In this document: positions 1 to 9,553 of the stretch, in pieces
Layout of the letters: each line of letters begins with the position of its first letter
Position numbering within the stretch: the stretch's first letter is position 1
Program-made: the position numbers and the translations under genes
Source: Aerococcus viridans
Lineage (GTDB): Bacteria; Bacillota; Bacilli; Lactobacillales; Aerococcaceae
Length of the DNA stretch: 64,000 nt
NCBI RefSeq assembly: GCF_001543285.1
Contig: NZ_CP014164.1
Span: 744,001 to 808,000, forward strand
Direction: 5' to 3'
Notes under the pieces: model-generated
What the model saw: the letters and a program-made list of their open reading frames with translations, nothing else
What the model was told of the DNA's origin: nothing
The model's database searches: none

Positions 1-212
1 GTGAAGTAGCAGCAGAAGCAATTAAATCTGGTATTCCAGTACCTGGTTTCACATCTGCCTTGTCATACTACGATAGCTACCGTTCAGAAACTTTACCAGC
101 GAACATCATTCAAGCTCAACGTGACTACTTTGGTGCGCATACTTATGAACGTGTTGATGCTGAAGGTTCTTACCACTTATTATGGGATAAAGAAGAACAA
201 ATCGATGCTTAA
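1..212 (+). CDS. gnd: 6-phosphogluconate dehydrogenase, C-terminal end (partial)
   Basis: The window opens inside this gene; codons are read in frame from base 3 to a TAA at 210-212, giving the last 69 residues. The tail contains [17 protein letters not shown] and [20 protein letters not shown], the conserved C-terminal region of decarboxylating 6-phosphogluconate dehydrogenase, where the Arg and His near the end contact substrate across the dimer. The enzyme makes ribulose 5-phosphate and NADPH in the oxidative pentose phosphate pathway. A two-component system starts 44 bases downstream with no clear terminator between, so read-through is possible; gnd followed by an OmpR-type regulator is a common order in Lactobacillales. 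Confidence 0.93.
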   Translation, partial: EVAAEAIKSGIPVPGFTSALSYYDSYRSETLPANIIQAQRDYFGAHTYERVDAEGSYHLLWDKEEQIDA

Positions 213-256
213 TTTTGGGTTTGCCCATGAATTTGTGCAGGAAATAGGGTGAAATT

Positions 257-964
257 ATGAGTGAAGAAAAAGCAAAACGCATCTTAATCGTTGAAGATGA
301 AAAAAACTTAGCGCGCTTTGTTGAATTAGAACTTAAACATGAGGGTTACGAAACAGAACTTGCTAAGGATGGTCGTATTGGACTTGAAAAAGCCCAAGAA
401 GGCAACTGGGACTTAATCTTGTTAGATTTAATGTTGCCAGAAATTAACGGGATTGAAGTGTGTCGTCGTTTACGACCAACTTCAGATGTGCCGATTATCA
501 TCATGACGGCTAGAGATTCAGTTATTGACCGTGTATCAGGTTTTGACCACGGTGCCGATGACTATATCGTTAAGCCGTTTGCGATTGAAGAATTATTGGC
601 ACGTATTCGTGCATTACTTCGTCGCATTGATATCGAAGAAGAACAACAACACAGAAAACAAACGAAAGTAACTTTCCGTGACCTTTCTGTTGAAAAAGAA
701 AATCGTATCGTTCGCCGTGGCGAAGAGATTATCGATTTAACAAAACGTGAGTACGAGTTATTGGTGATGTTAATGGAGAACGTTAATGTTGTATTACCTC
801 GTACAGAATTATTAAATAAAGTATGGGGCTATACAACTGAAGTTGAAACCAACGTTGTAGATGTTTATATTCGTTACTTACGAAATAAAATCGACGTGGA
901 TGGTCAACCAGGTTACATTCAAACTGTCCGTGGTACGGGCTATGTAATGAGGACCCCAGAATAA
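257..964 (+). CDS. OmpR/PhoB-family response regulator
   Basis: 235 residues, the usual length for an OmpR-type DNA-binding regulator. Residues 1-120 form a receiver domain with the acidic pocket (VEDE near residue 13), the phospho-acceptor Asp57 in LLLDLMLP, and the conserved Lys in VKPF. Residues 130-235 form a winged helix with DLTKREYELL and the C-terminal VRGTGYVMR signature. It overlaps the following kinase gene by one base (TAATG), so the two are translationally coupled and form a cognate pair. It resembles the CsrR/ArlR group by position next to gnd and by general sequence, but the target genes cannot be read from the sequence, so I give no symbol. Confidence 0.93.
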   Translation: MSEEKAKRILIVEDEKNLARFVELELKHEGYETELAKDGRIGLEKAQEGNWDLILLDLMLPEINGIEVCRRLRPTSDVPIIIMTARDSVIDRVSGFDHGADDYIVKPFAIEELLARIRALLRRIDIEEEQQHRKQTKVTFRDLSVEKENRIVRRGEEIIDLTKREYELLVMLMENVNVVLPRTELLNKVWGYTTEVETNVVDVYIRYLRNKIDVDGQPGYIQTVRGTGYVMRTPE

Positions 965-2487
965 TGTTTAATAGCGTTTTAAATGATTTTAAAACAAAAC
1001 TGCAGCACCCATTTTCATTAATTTGGAAGTGGGGCTTAGTTTTATCTAGCATGTTTTGGTTGGCCTTGAGTGTGAGCCCCATCATTTCAAATATTCAAGA
1101 ACAACAAGCGCTAGAAGAAGACTATGTGGCTGAGGTTACACAAATTGACACGTATTTACAAACCTATCTAAATTCCTTAGCATCGCGCCCAGCTTCTGAA
1201 GTGCGTGAAGGATTCCAATCACGGATTGCCATTGAGAATATTTCATTAGAAGATTACTTGAATGAACATAACGTGAAAATCCAAGTTTATAATGCAAATG
1301 GTAACCTGGTTTATAATTCAGGGACAACTGTAGATAGTTACTCAACCAGTAGAACGACAGGTCGAACTAGATCCAACGAAACTGGTGACTTCCTTACTTA
1401 TCAATTACTATATGATGGATCTGAACAAATTGGGTATTATTTTGCGACCTTTGATTACCAATCAGTCGCCGATCAGCTATCTGATAAACGGACTGAATTG
1501 ATCATTACGGCGGGGGTTAATTTAGTCATCGCCGTTGTCGCTGGTTTTGGTGTAGCTTATTACTTTATTCAACCGATTCAAAAGATGAAGCGGTTCTTAA
1601 AGAATATCACTGCAGATAATATTGCTGACCGCCGTTTGAACGTATCAGAATACCGCGGTGAAATCACTGAAATTTCTAACAGTATCAACCAAATGCTTGA
1701 TCAAACGAGTGAGTATATTGACCAACAAATTCACTTTGTAGAAGATGTTTCTCATGAACTTCGAACACCAGTAGCCATCATTGAAGGGCATTTAAACATG
1801 TTAAACCGTTGGGGTAAGGATGATCCAGAGATACTTGAAGAGTCGCTATCAGCCTCTGTAAATGAGCTAGAACGGATGAAAGTCCTCGTGCAAGAGATGT
1901 TAGATTTATCTCGAGCAGGGCAGGTTGATACACAGTATTACGATAAGACGACGTTAATCAATGAAGTGATCAATCAAGTTTTCCAAAACTTCAAGGTCCT
2001 ATACCCAGACTTCCAATTCTTCTTGGAAAATGACTTGCGTCGTAATTATGAGATTCAGATTTACCGTAACCACCTTGAACAAATCCTGATTATTTTATTG
2101 GACAATGCTGTCAAATATTCAACTGATCGCCAAGAAATCCATATTTCTGTTGCGACCAACGCCGTTGATTATATTGAAATTGCCATCCAAGATTTCGGTG
2201 AGGGGATGTCTCAAGAAGACCAAAACCGTATCTTTAACCGCTTCTACCGTGTGGATAAGGCGCGGTCGCGTGAACGTGGGGGAAATGGTCTAGGTTTATC
2301 TATCGCTAAAGAATTAATCAAAGGGTACAAGGGTTCTATCTTTGTAGAGAGTGAGCTGGGCAATGGGTCGATTTTCCATGTACGTTTCCCAATCTTGAAT
2401 ACCTTAGATGAAATTTCAGCAGCTGACCGTGAAAGAATTGATCAGTTGTTGGAAGAAGCAGAAAATGATGAAAACAACCTAATATAG
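964..2487 (+). CDS. Membrane sensor histidine kinase, partner of the upstream regulator
   Basis: 507 residues. A membrane segment at about 22-44, an extracytoplasmic sensing region of about 130 residues and a second membrane segment at about 179-201 are followed by a HAMP linker. The HisKA domain has the phospho-acceptor His264 in SHELRTP. The ATPase domain has the N box DNAVKYS (about 380), the G1 box DFGEGM (about 410) and the G2 box GNGLGLS (about 440). It therefore autophosphorylates on His264 and passes the phosphate to the regulator encoded just before it. The layout is like ArlS/CsrS-type kinases; the signal is unknown. The start ATG overlaps the regulator's stop codon. A hairpin terminator follows at 2496-2536. 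Confidence 0.93.
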   Translation: MFNSVLNDFKTKLQHPFSLIWKWGLVLSSMFWLALSVSPIISNIQEQQALEEDYVAEVTQIDTYLQTYLNSLASRPASEVREGFQSRIAIENISLEDYLNEHNVKIQVYNANGNLVYNSGTTVDSYSTSRTTGRTRSNETGDFLTYQLLYDGSEQIGYYFATFDYQSVADQLSDKRTELIITAGVNLVIAVVAGFGVAYYFIQPIQKMKRFLKNITADNIADRRLNVSEYRGEITEISNSINQMLDQTSEYIDQQIHFVEDVSHELRTPVAIIEGHLNMLNRWGKDDPEILEESLSASVNELERMKVLVQEMLDLSRAGQVDTQYYDKTTLINEVINQVFQNFKVLYPDFQFFLENDLRRNYEIQIYRNHLEQILIILLDNAVKYSTDRQEIHISVATNAVDYIEIAIQDFGEGMSQEDQNRIFNRFYRVDKARSRERGGNGLGLSIAKELIKGYKGSIFVESELGNGSIFHVRFPILNTLDEISAADRERIDQLLEEAENDENNLI

Positions 2488-2495
2488 TGATGCTA

Positions 2496-2536
2496 ACAGA
2501 AATCTTACGCCAATTAGTGTGAGGTTTCTGTTTTTC
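2496..2536 (+). terminator. Rho-independent terminator of the two-component operon
   Basis: Arms at 2496-2508 and 2519-2531 pair over 13 positions with G-U wobbles and are followed by a T run, nine bases after the kinase stop codon. Confidence 0.8.
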
Positions 2537-2573
2537 TACATAGTTAATGTTAAAAATAAAGGCAGGTATATAA

Positions 2574-3164
2574 AATGGCTAAGCATATTGAAAACATGAT
2601 AGTAATAGAAAAGTTATAAGTAGAACTACCCCATTCCATTTGAGACGAAGATGGAATAGGTCAAAAATTGGCAGCTAATGCAGGTTGTAATGGAGTGAAT
2701 AGTTTAGATAATGCTGACGAACAGGTCTTGGTAGCAGCTATCCGCGATTTATTTAGCAAAGTTGGGAAAGCCCCTGTTGTGGCACCTATCTTTACTTGTG
2801 GTAGTAGGACTAATATTGAAGTCGCCGAGGATTTTCTAACCAATTATAACGCGACAATTCTTTATATTGCTGAAGTGACGATTGGAAATGACGTGATGAT
2901 TGGACCTAGTACAATGATGGATAAGATAAACCATCCTATTAGACCAAAAGGGTGCTGTGATGATTTGGGATAGCCAGTCTAGTAATCATTGATAACGTTG
3001 AATGTTTATGGGGTAATGTAAGGCGTCTACCAAGTGCCACTATTGACCATAATGTAGTCGCAGCTGCTAGTAGTGCCGACGTGATTAAATATGTAGCGGA
3101 TAATTCTTTAGTAGCTGGTGTACTGGCTAAATTGTTGAAGGCTATCCCTGATGATGTGGATTAA
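2574..3164 (+). pseudogene. Decayed maltose/galactoside O-acetyltransferase (LbH family)
   Basis: A broken gene. A short ATG-led reading frame at 2574 stops after about 14 codons. The frame from 2668 to 2973 then encodes a recognisable stretch of a maltose O-acetyltransferase: LFSKVGKAPVVAPIF, a CGSRTNIEVAEDF region, and hexapeptide repeats with TIGNDVMIGPST and NHPI, whose His is normally catalytic. A stop at 2971-2973 interrupts it. A further in-frame segment to the TAA at 3164 resembles the family C-terminus (NVVAAASSADVI, AIPDDVD). Several positions are substituted away from family consensus (for example a GNV segment without the usual VWIG context), so this looks like old decay rather than one recent lesion. 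Intact members acetylate sugars using acetyl-CoA. Confidence 0.7.
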
Positions 3165-3563
3165 TGTACTAAAAATATCCGCCATTGGTTGTTCTTTCTG
3201 TTTACATACAATAGAGATATTCTTCACTAACTTTCTAATGTATAAAGTTTTCGGACTTTAATTGTGAGAATATGTAGGAGATTTCCTTAATTTTGTAACA
3301 GTAAACTTGTGTAATAGTGTTATGAGAAGTTACTTTTTAAAAGTTCTTGATTTATAAGGGTTTCTGGACTTCTTACTGTACTAGTACAATTTCGCCCCTT
3401 GTACCATTTTTCTGATACAGAAACAATATTGTACTGAAAAAAGGGTATTTTTGGCTAATTATGGACCTCACAAAGGATATTTGTGGCAATTCATTGGAAT
3501 AAGCTGTTTTAAGTGCTATTATTTCAATTGTGATATTTTTAAATCAAATGGAGGGTAATCTAA
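3165..3563. promoter_or_regulatory. Long regulatory gap upstream of spxB
   Basis: No gene is seen in these 399 bases. There is a perfect 12-base palindrome TGTACTAGTACA at 3377-3388. AGTACAAT at 3383-3390 also recurs inverted as ATTGTACT at 3428-3435, so the palindrome's half-site is repeated 45 bases on. A likely promoter is TTGGAA (3494-3499), 17 bases, TATTAT (3517-3522), about 40 bases before the spxB start. The palindromes lie about 60-145 bases upstream of this promoter and could be an activator site; which protein binds is unknown. Confidence 0.5.
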
Positions 3564-5342
3564 ATGTCAGATAACAAAATTAACATCGGTTTAGCAGTTA
3601 TGAAGATTTTAGAATCTTGGGGAGCAGATACTATTTATGGTATTCCTTCAGGTACTTTAAGCTCATTAATGGATGCTATGGGTGAAGAAGAAAACAACGT
3701 CAAATTCCTACAAGTGAAACACGAAGAAGTAGGTGCAATGGCTGCTGTAATGCAAAGCAAATTCGGCGGTAACTTAGGTGTTACTGTAGGTTCTGGTGGA
3801 CCAGGTGCATCTCACTTGATCAACGGTTTATACGATGCAGCAATGGATAACATTCCAGTAGTTGCGATCTTAGGTTCTCGTCCACAACGCGAATTAAACA
3901 TGGACGCTTTCCAAGAATTAAACCAGAACCCAATGTACGACCATATTGCAGTTTACAACCGTCGTGTAGCTTATGCTGAGCAATTACCAAAATTAGTTGA
4001 CGAAGCAGCTCGTATGGCTATCGCTAAACGCGGTGTAGCAGTTCTAGAAGTACCTGGTGATTTTGCTAAAGTTGAAATCGACAACGACCAATGGTATTCA
4101 TCTGCAAACAGCTTACGTAAATATGCACCAATCGCTCCAGCAGCACAAGATATCGACGCAGCAGTTGAATTATTAAACAACTCTAAACGTCCAGTTATCT
4201 ACGCTGGTATTGGTACTATGGGCCACGGTCCTGCAGTTCAAGAATTAGCTCGTAAAATCAAAGCGCCAGTTATCACTACTGGTAAAAACTTTGAAACTTT
4301 CGAGTGGGATTTCGAAGCGTTAACAGGTTCTACTTATCGTGTAGGTTGGAAACCAGCTAACGAAACAATTTTAGAAGCTGACACAGTATTATTTGCTGGT
4401 TCAAACTTCCCATTCTCAGAGGTTGAAGGTACTTTCCGTAACGTGGATAACTTCATCCAAATCGATATCGACCCAGCTATGTTAGGTAAACGTCACCACG
4501 CTGATGTTGCTATCTTAGGTGATGCTGGTCTAGCAATCGACGAAATCTTAAACAAAGTAGATGCTGTTGAAGAGTCAGCATGGTGGACAGCTAACTTGAA
4601 AAACATCGCTAACTGGCGTGAATACATCAACATGTTAGAAACTAAAGAAGAAGGCGACTTGCAATTCTACCAAGTGTACAATGCAATCAACAACCACGCC
4701 GACGAAGATGCAATCTACTCTATTGATGTTGGTAACTCAACTCAAACTTCTATCCGTCATTTACATATGACACCTAAAAACATGTGGAGAACTTCTCCAT
4801 TATTCGCGACAATGGGTATCGCTATCCCTGGTGGTTTAGGTGCTAAAAACACTTACCCAGATCGTCAAGTTTGGAACATCATCGGTGATGGTGCTTTCTC
4901 TATGACTTACCCAGATGTAGTAACTAACGTACGTTACAACATGCCTGTAATCAACGTTGTATTCTCTAACACTGAATATGCCTTCATCAAAAACAAATAT
5001 GAAGACACTAACAAAAACTTATTCGGTGTAGACTTTACAGATGTTGATTACGCTAAAATCGCTGAAGCACAAGGTGCTAAAGGATTTACTGTAAGCCGTA
5101 TCGAAGATATGGACCGTGTAATGGCTGAAGCTGTTGCAGCTAATAAAGCAGGTCACACTGTCGTTATCGACTGTAAGATTACTCAAGATCGTCCAATCCC
5201 TGTAGAAACATTGAAATTAGATTCAAAACTTTACAGCGAAGACGAAATCAAAGCTTACAAAGAACGCTACGAAGCTGCTAACTTAGTACCATTCAGAGAG
5301 TACTTAGAAGCTGAAGGCTTAGAATCTAAATACATCAAATAG
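3564..5342 (+). CDS. spxB: Pyruvate oxidase, phosphate-dependent, H2O2-forming
   Basis: 592 residues, a thiamine-diphosphate enzyme of the POX family. It converts pyruvate, phosphate and O2 to acetyl phosphate, CO2 and H2O2 in the cytoplasm. The N-terminal pyrimidine-binding domain carries [13 protein letters not shown] and the conserved Glu of [10 protein letters not shown] (about 54-55) that activates the cofactor. The middle domain (about 185-340) binds FAD. The C-terminal domain has the cofactor motif [14 protein letters not shown] from about residue 440 to the Asn of VVFSN. Length and sequence match my memory of the crystallised A. viridans enzyme and resemble streptococcal SpxB. The start ATG has GGAGGG eight bases upstream. 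It stands alone, with its own promoter and terminator, and many codons are of the highly expressed type. Confidence 0.96.
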   Translation: MSDNKINIGLAVMKILESWGADTIYGIPSGTLSSLMDAMGEEENNVKFLQVKHEEVGAMAAVMQSKFGGNLGVTVGSGGPGASHLINGLYDAAMDNIPVVAILGSRPQRELNMDAFQELNQNPMYDHIAVYNRRVAYAEQLPKLVDEAARMAIAKRGVAVLEVPGDFAKVEIDNDQWYSSANSLRKYAPIAPAAQDIDAAVELLNNSKRPVIYAGIGTMGHGPAVQELARKIKAPVITTGKNFETFEWDFEALTGSTYRVGWKPANETILEADTVLFAGSNFPFSEVEGTFRNVDNFIQIDIDPAMLGKRHHADVAILGDAGLAIDEILNKVDAVEESAWWTANLKNIANWREYINMLETKEEGDLQFYQVYNAINNHADEDAIYSIDVGNSTQTSIRHLHMTPKNMWRTSPLFATMGIAIPGGLGAKNTYPDRQVWNIIGDGAFSMTYPDVVTNVRYNMPVINVVFSNTEYAFIKNKYEDTNKNLFGVDFTDVDYAKIAEAQGAKGFTVSRIEDMDRVMAEAVAANKAGHTVVIDCKITQDRPIPVETLKLDSKLYSEDEIKAYKERYEAANLVPFREYLEAEGLESKYIK

Positions 5343-5397
5343 TCATTTGATAACATTAGATTAGTAACCAAGATTTATTATATTCAAACGAGATAAG

Positions 5398-5429
5398 AAC
5401 AGGTTGGGGCTCTTCCCAGCCTGTTTTTG
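5398..5429 (+). terminator. Terminator of spxB
   Basis: AACAGGTTGGG pairs with CCCAGCCTGTT around a short loop and is followed by T5, about 55 bases after the spxB stop. Confidence 0.85.
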
Positions 5430-5590
5430 CTTATATAGAATTCTTGCAAAAATAGTTATTTCGACCATATTTCCAACCATCGTGTTCAAAATTTCCTAAT
5501 CAAGATTGATAGTTTTTCGATACTTTGATCAAGATATAATAGTTTTGTAGATGTGTTACAATTTATTTAAACAAGTTGGAGGTTTTAACT

Positions 5591-6808
5591 ATGACAAACA
5601 AGAAAATTTTAACCACGCATGTAGGTTCATTACCACGTCCAAAAGCATTATTAGAGGCAAATGACCGTCGTGCAAAAAATGAAATTTCAGACGAAGAATA
5701 TAATCAAATCATCCAAGATTCAGTGGATCAAGTTGTTGCAAAACAAAAAGAAATTGGTATCGACATTGTAAATGATGGAGAATATGGTCATATCACATCT
5801 GGTCCAGTAGACTTTGGTGCCTGGTGGAATTACTCATTCTACCGTTTAGGTGGTTTAGAAATGACTGACCAAGACCGTTGGGCAAACCCTGAAAAGATTC
5901 GTTCAACACCAGGAAATATTAAATTAACATCATTCCCTGACCGTCGTGACCGTGCAATTTTCTCAGCTGCCTATGAAGATCCAGATTCTGGTGTTTTAGG
6001 TAAACGTAAAGCTGTTGGCAATCCAGTTTTCGCTGATAAGGTGACTTACGTTGGTCATGACCAAGTACAACGTGACGTAGATTTCTTAAAAGCTTCACTA
6101 GCTAAAAATAACTTAGATAAAGGTTTTATCGCAGCTGTATCTCCAGGTTCAGCTGCACGTCTACGAGATAACTACTACAATGGGGATGAAGAAGCCTTAT
6201 TAAATGATTTAGCAGACGCATTACACGAAGAATATAAAGCGATAACAGATGCTGGTTTCATCGTTCAAATTGATGCGCCAGACTTGGCAGAAGCTTGGGA
6301 CCAAATTAACCCAGAGCCATCAATTGAAGACTTCCAAAGATGGTTACAATTACGTATTGACGCTATTAACCGTGCCTTAAAAGGTATCGATCCAGCATTA
6401 GTTCGCTTACATATTTGCTGGGGTTCATGGCATGGACCACATACAACAGATATTCCATTAGAGTACATCGTTGACCAATGTTTAGAAGTAAATGCAGCAG
6501 GATTTACTTTTGAAGCATCAAGTCCACGTCATGCGCATGAATGGAAAGTATGGGAAAAAGCAGGTCGCTTAAAAGAAGGCCAATACATCATTCCTGGCTT
6601 AGTATCTCATTCAACAAATGCGGTTGAGCATCCAGAATTAATCGCAGAACGTTTAATCCGTTTCGGTGAAATCGTTGGGCCAGAAAACGTCGTTGCTTCA
6701 ACTGATTGTGGTTTAGGTGGACGTTTACACGAGCAAATCGCTTGGGCTAAATTAGAAGCCCTTGTAGAAGGTGCAGCAATCGCTTCTAAACACTTCTACG
6801 GAGAATAA
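5591..6808 (+). CDS. MetE-C-like cobalamin-independent methionine synthase family protein
   Basis: 405 residues from the ATG at 5591, which has TTGGAGG nine bases upstream; a TTG at 5576 would extend the frame but contains this ribosome binding site. The protein has the zinc-dependent TIM barrel of the MetE C-terminal half: TTHVGSLPRP at the start, HICWGSWHGPH in the middle, FEASSPRHAHEW, and STDCGLGG near the end, with the His, Glu and Cys zinc ligands in place. It resembles Bacillus YxjG/YxjH, thought to make methionine from homocysteine and a methyl donor that may not be methyl-tetrahydrofolate. A TATAAT lies at 5535-5540; no SAM or T-box leader is visible. The IS30 element now separates it from its terminator at 7946-7981. 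Confidence 0.85.
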   Translation: MTNKKILTTHVGSLPRPKALLEANDRRAKNEISDEEYNQIIQDSVDQVVAKQKEIGIDIVNDGEYGHITSGPVDFGAWWNYSFYRLGGLEMTDQDRWANPEKIRSTPGNIKLTSFPDRRDRAIFSAAYEDPDSGVLGKRKAVGNPVFADKVTYVGHDQVQRDVDFLKASLAKNNLDKGFIAAVSPGSAARLRDNYYNGDEEALLNDLADALHEEYKAITDAGFIVQIDAPDLAEAWDQINPEPSIEDFQRWLQLRIDAINRALKGIDPALVRLHICWGSWHGPHTTDIPLEYIVDQCLEVNAAGFTFEASSPRHAHEWKVWEKAGRLKEGQYIIPGLVSHSTNAVEHPELIAERLIRFGEIVGPENVVASTDCGLGGRLHEQIAWAKLEALVEGAAIASKHFYGE

Positions 6809-6828
6809 ATCGAGTTATTTAGCTCTTA

Positions 6829-7934
6829 AATTGTCAAATTAAGTGCAACACAGTTTTATAAAAGATTTCATAAGGTGTTTTCCAATTCAAACATTTTTTG
6901 GGACGTGTATTTAATTTCGTTGCCCAACCTTGTATCTCTTCATCAGTTGCATCTGTCAAATCAACACCTTTCGGTGAGTACTCTCTAAGGAGTCCATTTG
7001 TATTCTCATTAGATCCTCTTTGCCAAGGGGCATGAGGATCTGGAAAATAAATTTGCGTATTATTTAATTCCTCAGTCAATCGGGCGTGTTGACTGAATTC
7101 TTTACCACGGTCAGGTGTAATGGTTTTACAAAAATCAGAATCAATACCTTGTAGTAATTTAATCATTTGGTCAACTACCGGCTTAGAAGCTTTCTTCTCA
7201 GATTTACCGATTAGTAATAACCTAGATTTTCTATCAACTAGCGTTACTAAGCACGCTTTACCAGTTTGACCTGCAACTGTATCTGCTTCCCAATGACCAA
7301 TCTCAGTTCGTTCATTAGCGCTATCAGGTCGTTCATGAATCGTATTGGAGATAGGGATCTTTCCTCTTCTCTCTACGTGATTTTTAGAATGGCGTGTTTT
7401 ACCTCTGTGTCTTAATTTACGGATAGCGCCTCGATTACCGGTTGATAAACCAGGCTCATCGAAGTCGCCACGATAAATTGCACGATAGATAGTATTATAA
7501 CTGATTTTATTTTTGGCATTTTCAAGGTTCAAACGACCAGAAATTTGTTCTGGAGACCATTGTTCGTTGAGAAATAGTCGTTTGACCAACTGGAAAATAG
7601 AGTCTTTATCTAGCGTGCGATGCCTGCCACATAGTTGTTTTCTACGTTTATACTCTCCATGAGCAGTTGACGGTGAATAACTGCCATCCTTGTTTGAATT
7701 ACGATGTAATTCTCTTGAGATAGTCGATTTAGAACGGTCCAGGGTCTCGGATATATGCCCGATAGTTTCGCCTTGTTCATACATTAGGAATATTGTTTCT
7801 CGCTCGTTCATGGTAAGATGTGTGTATGGATTCATAGCTTTCTCCTTCTAATAGTTGGTTAGTACATCTATTTTATAGGAAAACTATGGATCTTTTTTTA
7901 TTTTATTATTGTTGTTGCACTTAAATTGTAAATT
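6829..7934 (-). mobile_element. IS30-family insertion sequence
   Basis: Imperfect terminal inverted repeats of about 22 bases lie at 6829-6850 and 7913-7934, sharing AAGTGCAACA at their inner ends. They bracket one transposase gene on the minus strand, whose stop codon lies inside the left repeat. AATT sits at both outer ends; because AATT is its own complement, it could be a 4-base target duplication or part of the repeat. The element entered about 20 bases after the methyltransferase stop codon, upstream of the hairpin that probably terminated that gene. Confidence 0.88.
6834..7835 (-). CDS. IS30-family transposase
   Basis: 333 residues, full length for the family. The N-terminus has an HTH region (LTMNERETIFLMYEQGETI, then SKSTISRELHRN) that binds the ends. 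The catalytic core is DDE type: Asp in GHWEADTVAG, Asp in TPDRGKEF and Glu in GSNENTNGLLREY. The gene is uninterrupted, so it may be active. The start ATG has AGAAGGAG upstream. Bases 7829-7845, which contain this site and the start, can pair imperfectly with 7878-7892 in a transcript entering from outside. Confidence 0.94.
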   Translation of the reverse strand: MNPYTHLTMNERETIFLMYEQGETIGHISETLDRSKSTISRELHRNSNKDGSYSPSTAHGEYKRRKQLCGRHRTLDKDSIFQLVKRLFLNEQWSPEQISGRLNLENAKNKISYNTIYRAIYRGDFDEPGLSTGNRGAIRKLRHRGKTRHSKNHVERRGKIPISNTIHERPDSANERTEIGHWEADTVAGQTGKACLVTLVDRKSRLLLIGKSEKKASKPVVDQMIKLLQGIDSDFCKTITPDRGKEFSQHARLTEELNNTQIYFPDPHAPWQRGSNENTNGLLREYSPKGVDLTDATDEEIQGWATKLNTRPKKCLNWKTPYEIFYKTVLHLI

Positions 7935-7945
7935 CGTCCTATATA

Positions 7946-7981
7946 AAAAGGGTTTATGACAGAGCTGTCATAAACCCTTTT
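7946..7981. terminator. Strong bidirectional terminator hairpin
   Basis: A 17-base perfect stem (7946-7962 with 7965-7981) with a 2-base loop, A-rich on the left and T-rich on the right. It was probably the terminator of the MetE-like gene before the IS30 element inserted. Confidence 0.8.
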
Positions 7982-8003
7982 ATGCACTTTTTAATAGCGT
8001 AAG

Positions 8004-8049
8004 AAAAGCCCTCTGGTTAGCGTATTGAACGACAAGTCAGAGGGCTTTT
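8004..8049 (-). terminator. Terminator of yidC
   Basis: AAAAGCCCTCTG at 8004-8015 pairs with CAGAGGGCTTTT at 8038-8049; read on the minus strand it ends in a T run just after the yidC stop. Confidence 0.7.
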
Positions 8050-8065
8050 ACTGTGCAATCAGTTG

Positions 8066-8992
8066 TTATTTACGTTGTTTGCCAGCATTACGGTTTGTTT
8101 TGCTGTCATTATTTGTTAAGCGTTTGTTTGTAGATTCTTTCTTAACAGAATCAGTCACATCTTTACGGCCGCTAGAAGGTTTCTTCACTTTGATTGGGTT
8201 CTCAGCCATCTCTTTATCTACTTCTGCCTGGATTCTTGGCTTGAAGTAGAAAGTTGTAAATAATGATTGAAGAATGGACCAAATGGCACCTGCTAAGAAG
8301 TAAAGTGTTAACCCGGCGGGTGTTGTAAATACGATGAATCCCATCATAATTGGTGTCATGAATAGGGTAGAACGCATTTGCGCTTTTTGCTCTTCTGGCA
8401 CACCTTGCAAGGTAATGAATGATTGAATCAAGTACATTACAATGGTGATAATGGCTAATACCATATGAGATTCTCCAAGTGAGATACCGAAGAATTCGGA
8501 GTTAGCAATTGGTTCACTCACGCGAATAGCAGTGTATAAACCAGAGATGATTGGTAATTGAAGTAATAATGGTAAACAACCCATACCACCAAACATAGAA
8601 ACGTTATTTTCGCGCATGAATTCTTGTTGTTCAGTCGCTAATGCCATTTTCTCTTCTTGCGTTGTGGCATTTTTTTGACGTTCTTGAATTTCTTTTAAGT
8701 ATGGTTGGAAAGCAGCCATCTTAATTTGTTGACGCGTTGAGCCTTTCAGCTGGTTCAGGGTAAGTGGCAATAGAATAATACGAATGGCAATGGTAATAAT
8801 GATAATAGCAATGCCGTAGTTACCAGCAAACTGATCAGCAATCCATACGATAAGTTGACCAATCGGTTCTACTGTTAAGCGGTACATAAAACCATCTGGA
8901 TTATTTGGATTGGCACATCCACCTAAAAATACCACGAGTGACATCACTAGCAAAATTAGCGATAGGCGTTTATTTTTTAAACGGCTTGACAA
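8066..8992 (-). CDS. yidC: YidC/Oxa1-type membrane protein insertase (lipoprotein)
   Basis: 308 residues. A lipoprotein signal peptide ends in the lipobox LGGC with Cys26 as the lipidated residue, then comes the 60KD_IMP/YidC core with about five membrane segments (FAGNYGIAIIIITIAIRIILL, GCLPLLLQLPII, LAIITIVMYLIQSF, TPIMMGFIVF, YFLAGAIWSILQSLF). It inserts and folds membrane proteins with or without SecYEG. The C-terminus is a basic, Lys/Arg-rich tail of about 45 residues, as in the YidC2/SpoIIIJ forms that contact ribosomes. The start is a TTG at 8992 with AAAGGACGTGAAG upstream. It lies 90 bases downstream of acyP on the same strand. Confidence 0.93.
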   Translation of the reverse strand: MSSRLKNKRLSLILLVMSLVVFLGGCANPNNPDGFMYRLTVEPIGQLIVWIADQFAGNYGIAIIIITIAIRIILLPLTLNQLKGSTRQQIKMAAFQPYLKEIQERQKNATTQEEKMALATEQQEFMRENNVSMFGGMGCLPLLLQLPIISGLYTAIRVSEPIANSEFFGISLGESHMVLAIITIVMYLIQSFITLQGVPEEQKAQMRSTLFMTPIMMGFIVFTTPAGLTLYFLAGAIWSILQSLFTTFYFKPRIQAEVDKEMAENPIKVKKPSSGRKDVTDSVKKESTNKRLTNNDSKTNRNAGKQRK

Positions 8993-9082
8993 TACTTCAC
9001 GTCCTTTAATTTATATAGTTATTTGATTCTTGTTTAAGTGTCTTGACTAACGTTACTATTGTAGCTAATTTAGGAGGCTATT

Positions 9083-9361
9083 TCAATAAACCGTGCGAAA
9101 TTTCACCATTTCCTCACTATTGAAGGTTTCAACGACTTGGATATTGTCGACATGGGCGGATGGGTTTTCCGGCATTTCTTTGACTTCTTCAATAAAAGCG
9201 CGCAAGGTTGCATCATCTGCTTGAACAAGAATTTCTACTGATCCATCGTTCTTATTCTCAACGGTTCCTGCAACTTTCATCCTCTTGGCGATTCTTTCGG
9301 TAAAATAACGAAAGCCTACACCTTGCACACGTCCGGTTACAACAATTCGACTTGTTTTCAT
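9083..9361 (-). CDS. acyP: Acylphosphatase
   Basis: 92 residues from the ATG at 9361, chosen because GAAGGGA sits seven bases upstream; a start 18 bases further out has no such site. The active-site signature GRVQGVGFRYFTE contains the catalytic Arg, and the Asn of ENKNDGSVEI follows, as in the family. It hydrolyses acyl phosphates such as acetyl phosphate and 1,3-bisphosphoglycerate in the cytoplasm. It shares a strand with yidC; a minus-strand TATAAT lies at 9392-9397. Confidence 0.93.
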   Translation of the reverse strand: MKTSRIVVTGRVQGVGFRYFTERIAKRMKVAGTVENKNDGSVEILVQADDATLRAFIEEVKEMPENPSAHVDNIQVVETFNSEEMVKFRTVY

Positions 9362-9553
9362 GAATATCCCTTCTTTCATTATGATTATTTAATTATACTA
9401 GATATGATGTCGATTAACATCAGCCTAAGTACTGATTTTGAATAGATTTTTTATTAAAATGAAGCTCTTTATTTATGTTAGGTCAAAACGTCACCAAGAT
9501 GAAAATCGACCATAAGTTTGGTATAATAGGGTGTTGATTGGAGAGTGAAGAAG

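Noticed and set aside
5343..5590. Possible methionine-responsive leader before the MetE-like gene
   Set aside because: No T-box or SAM riboswitch segments are present; only the spxB terminator and a TATAAT box are seen.
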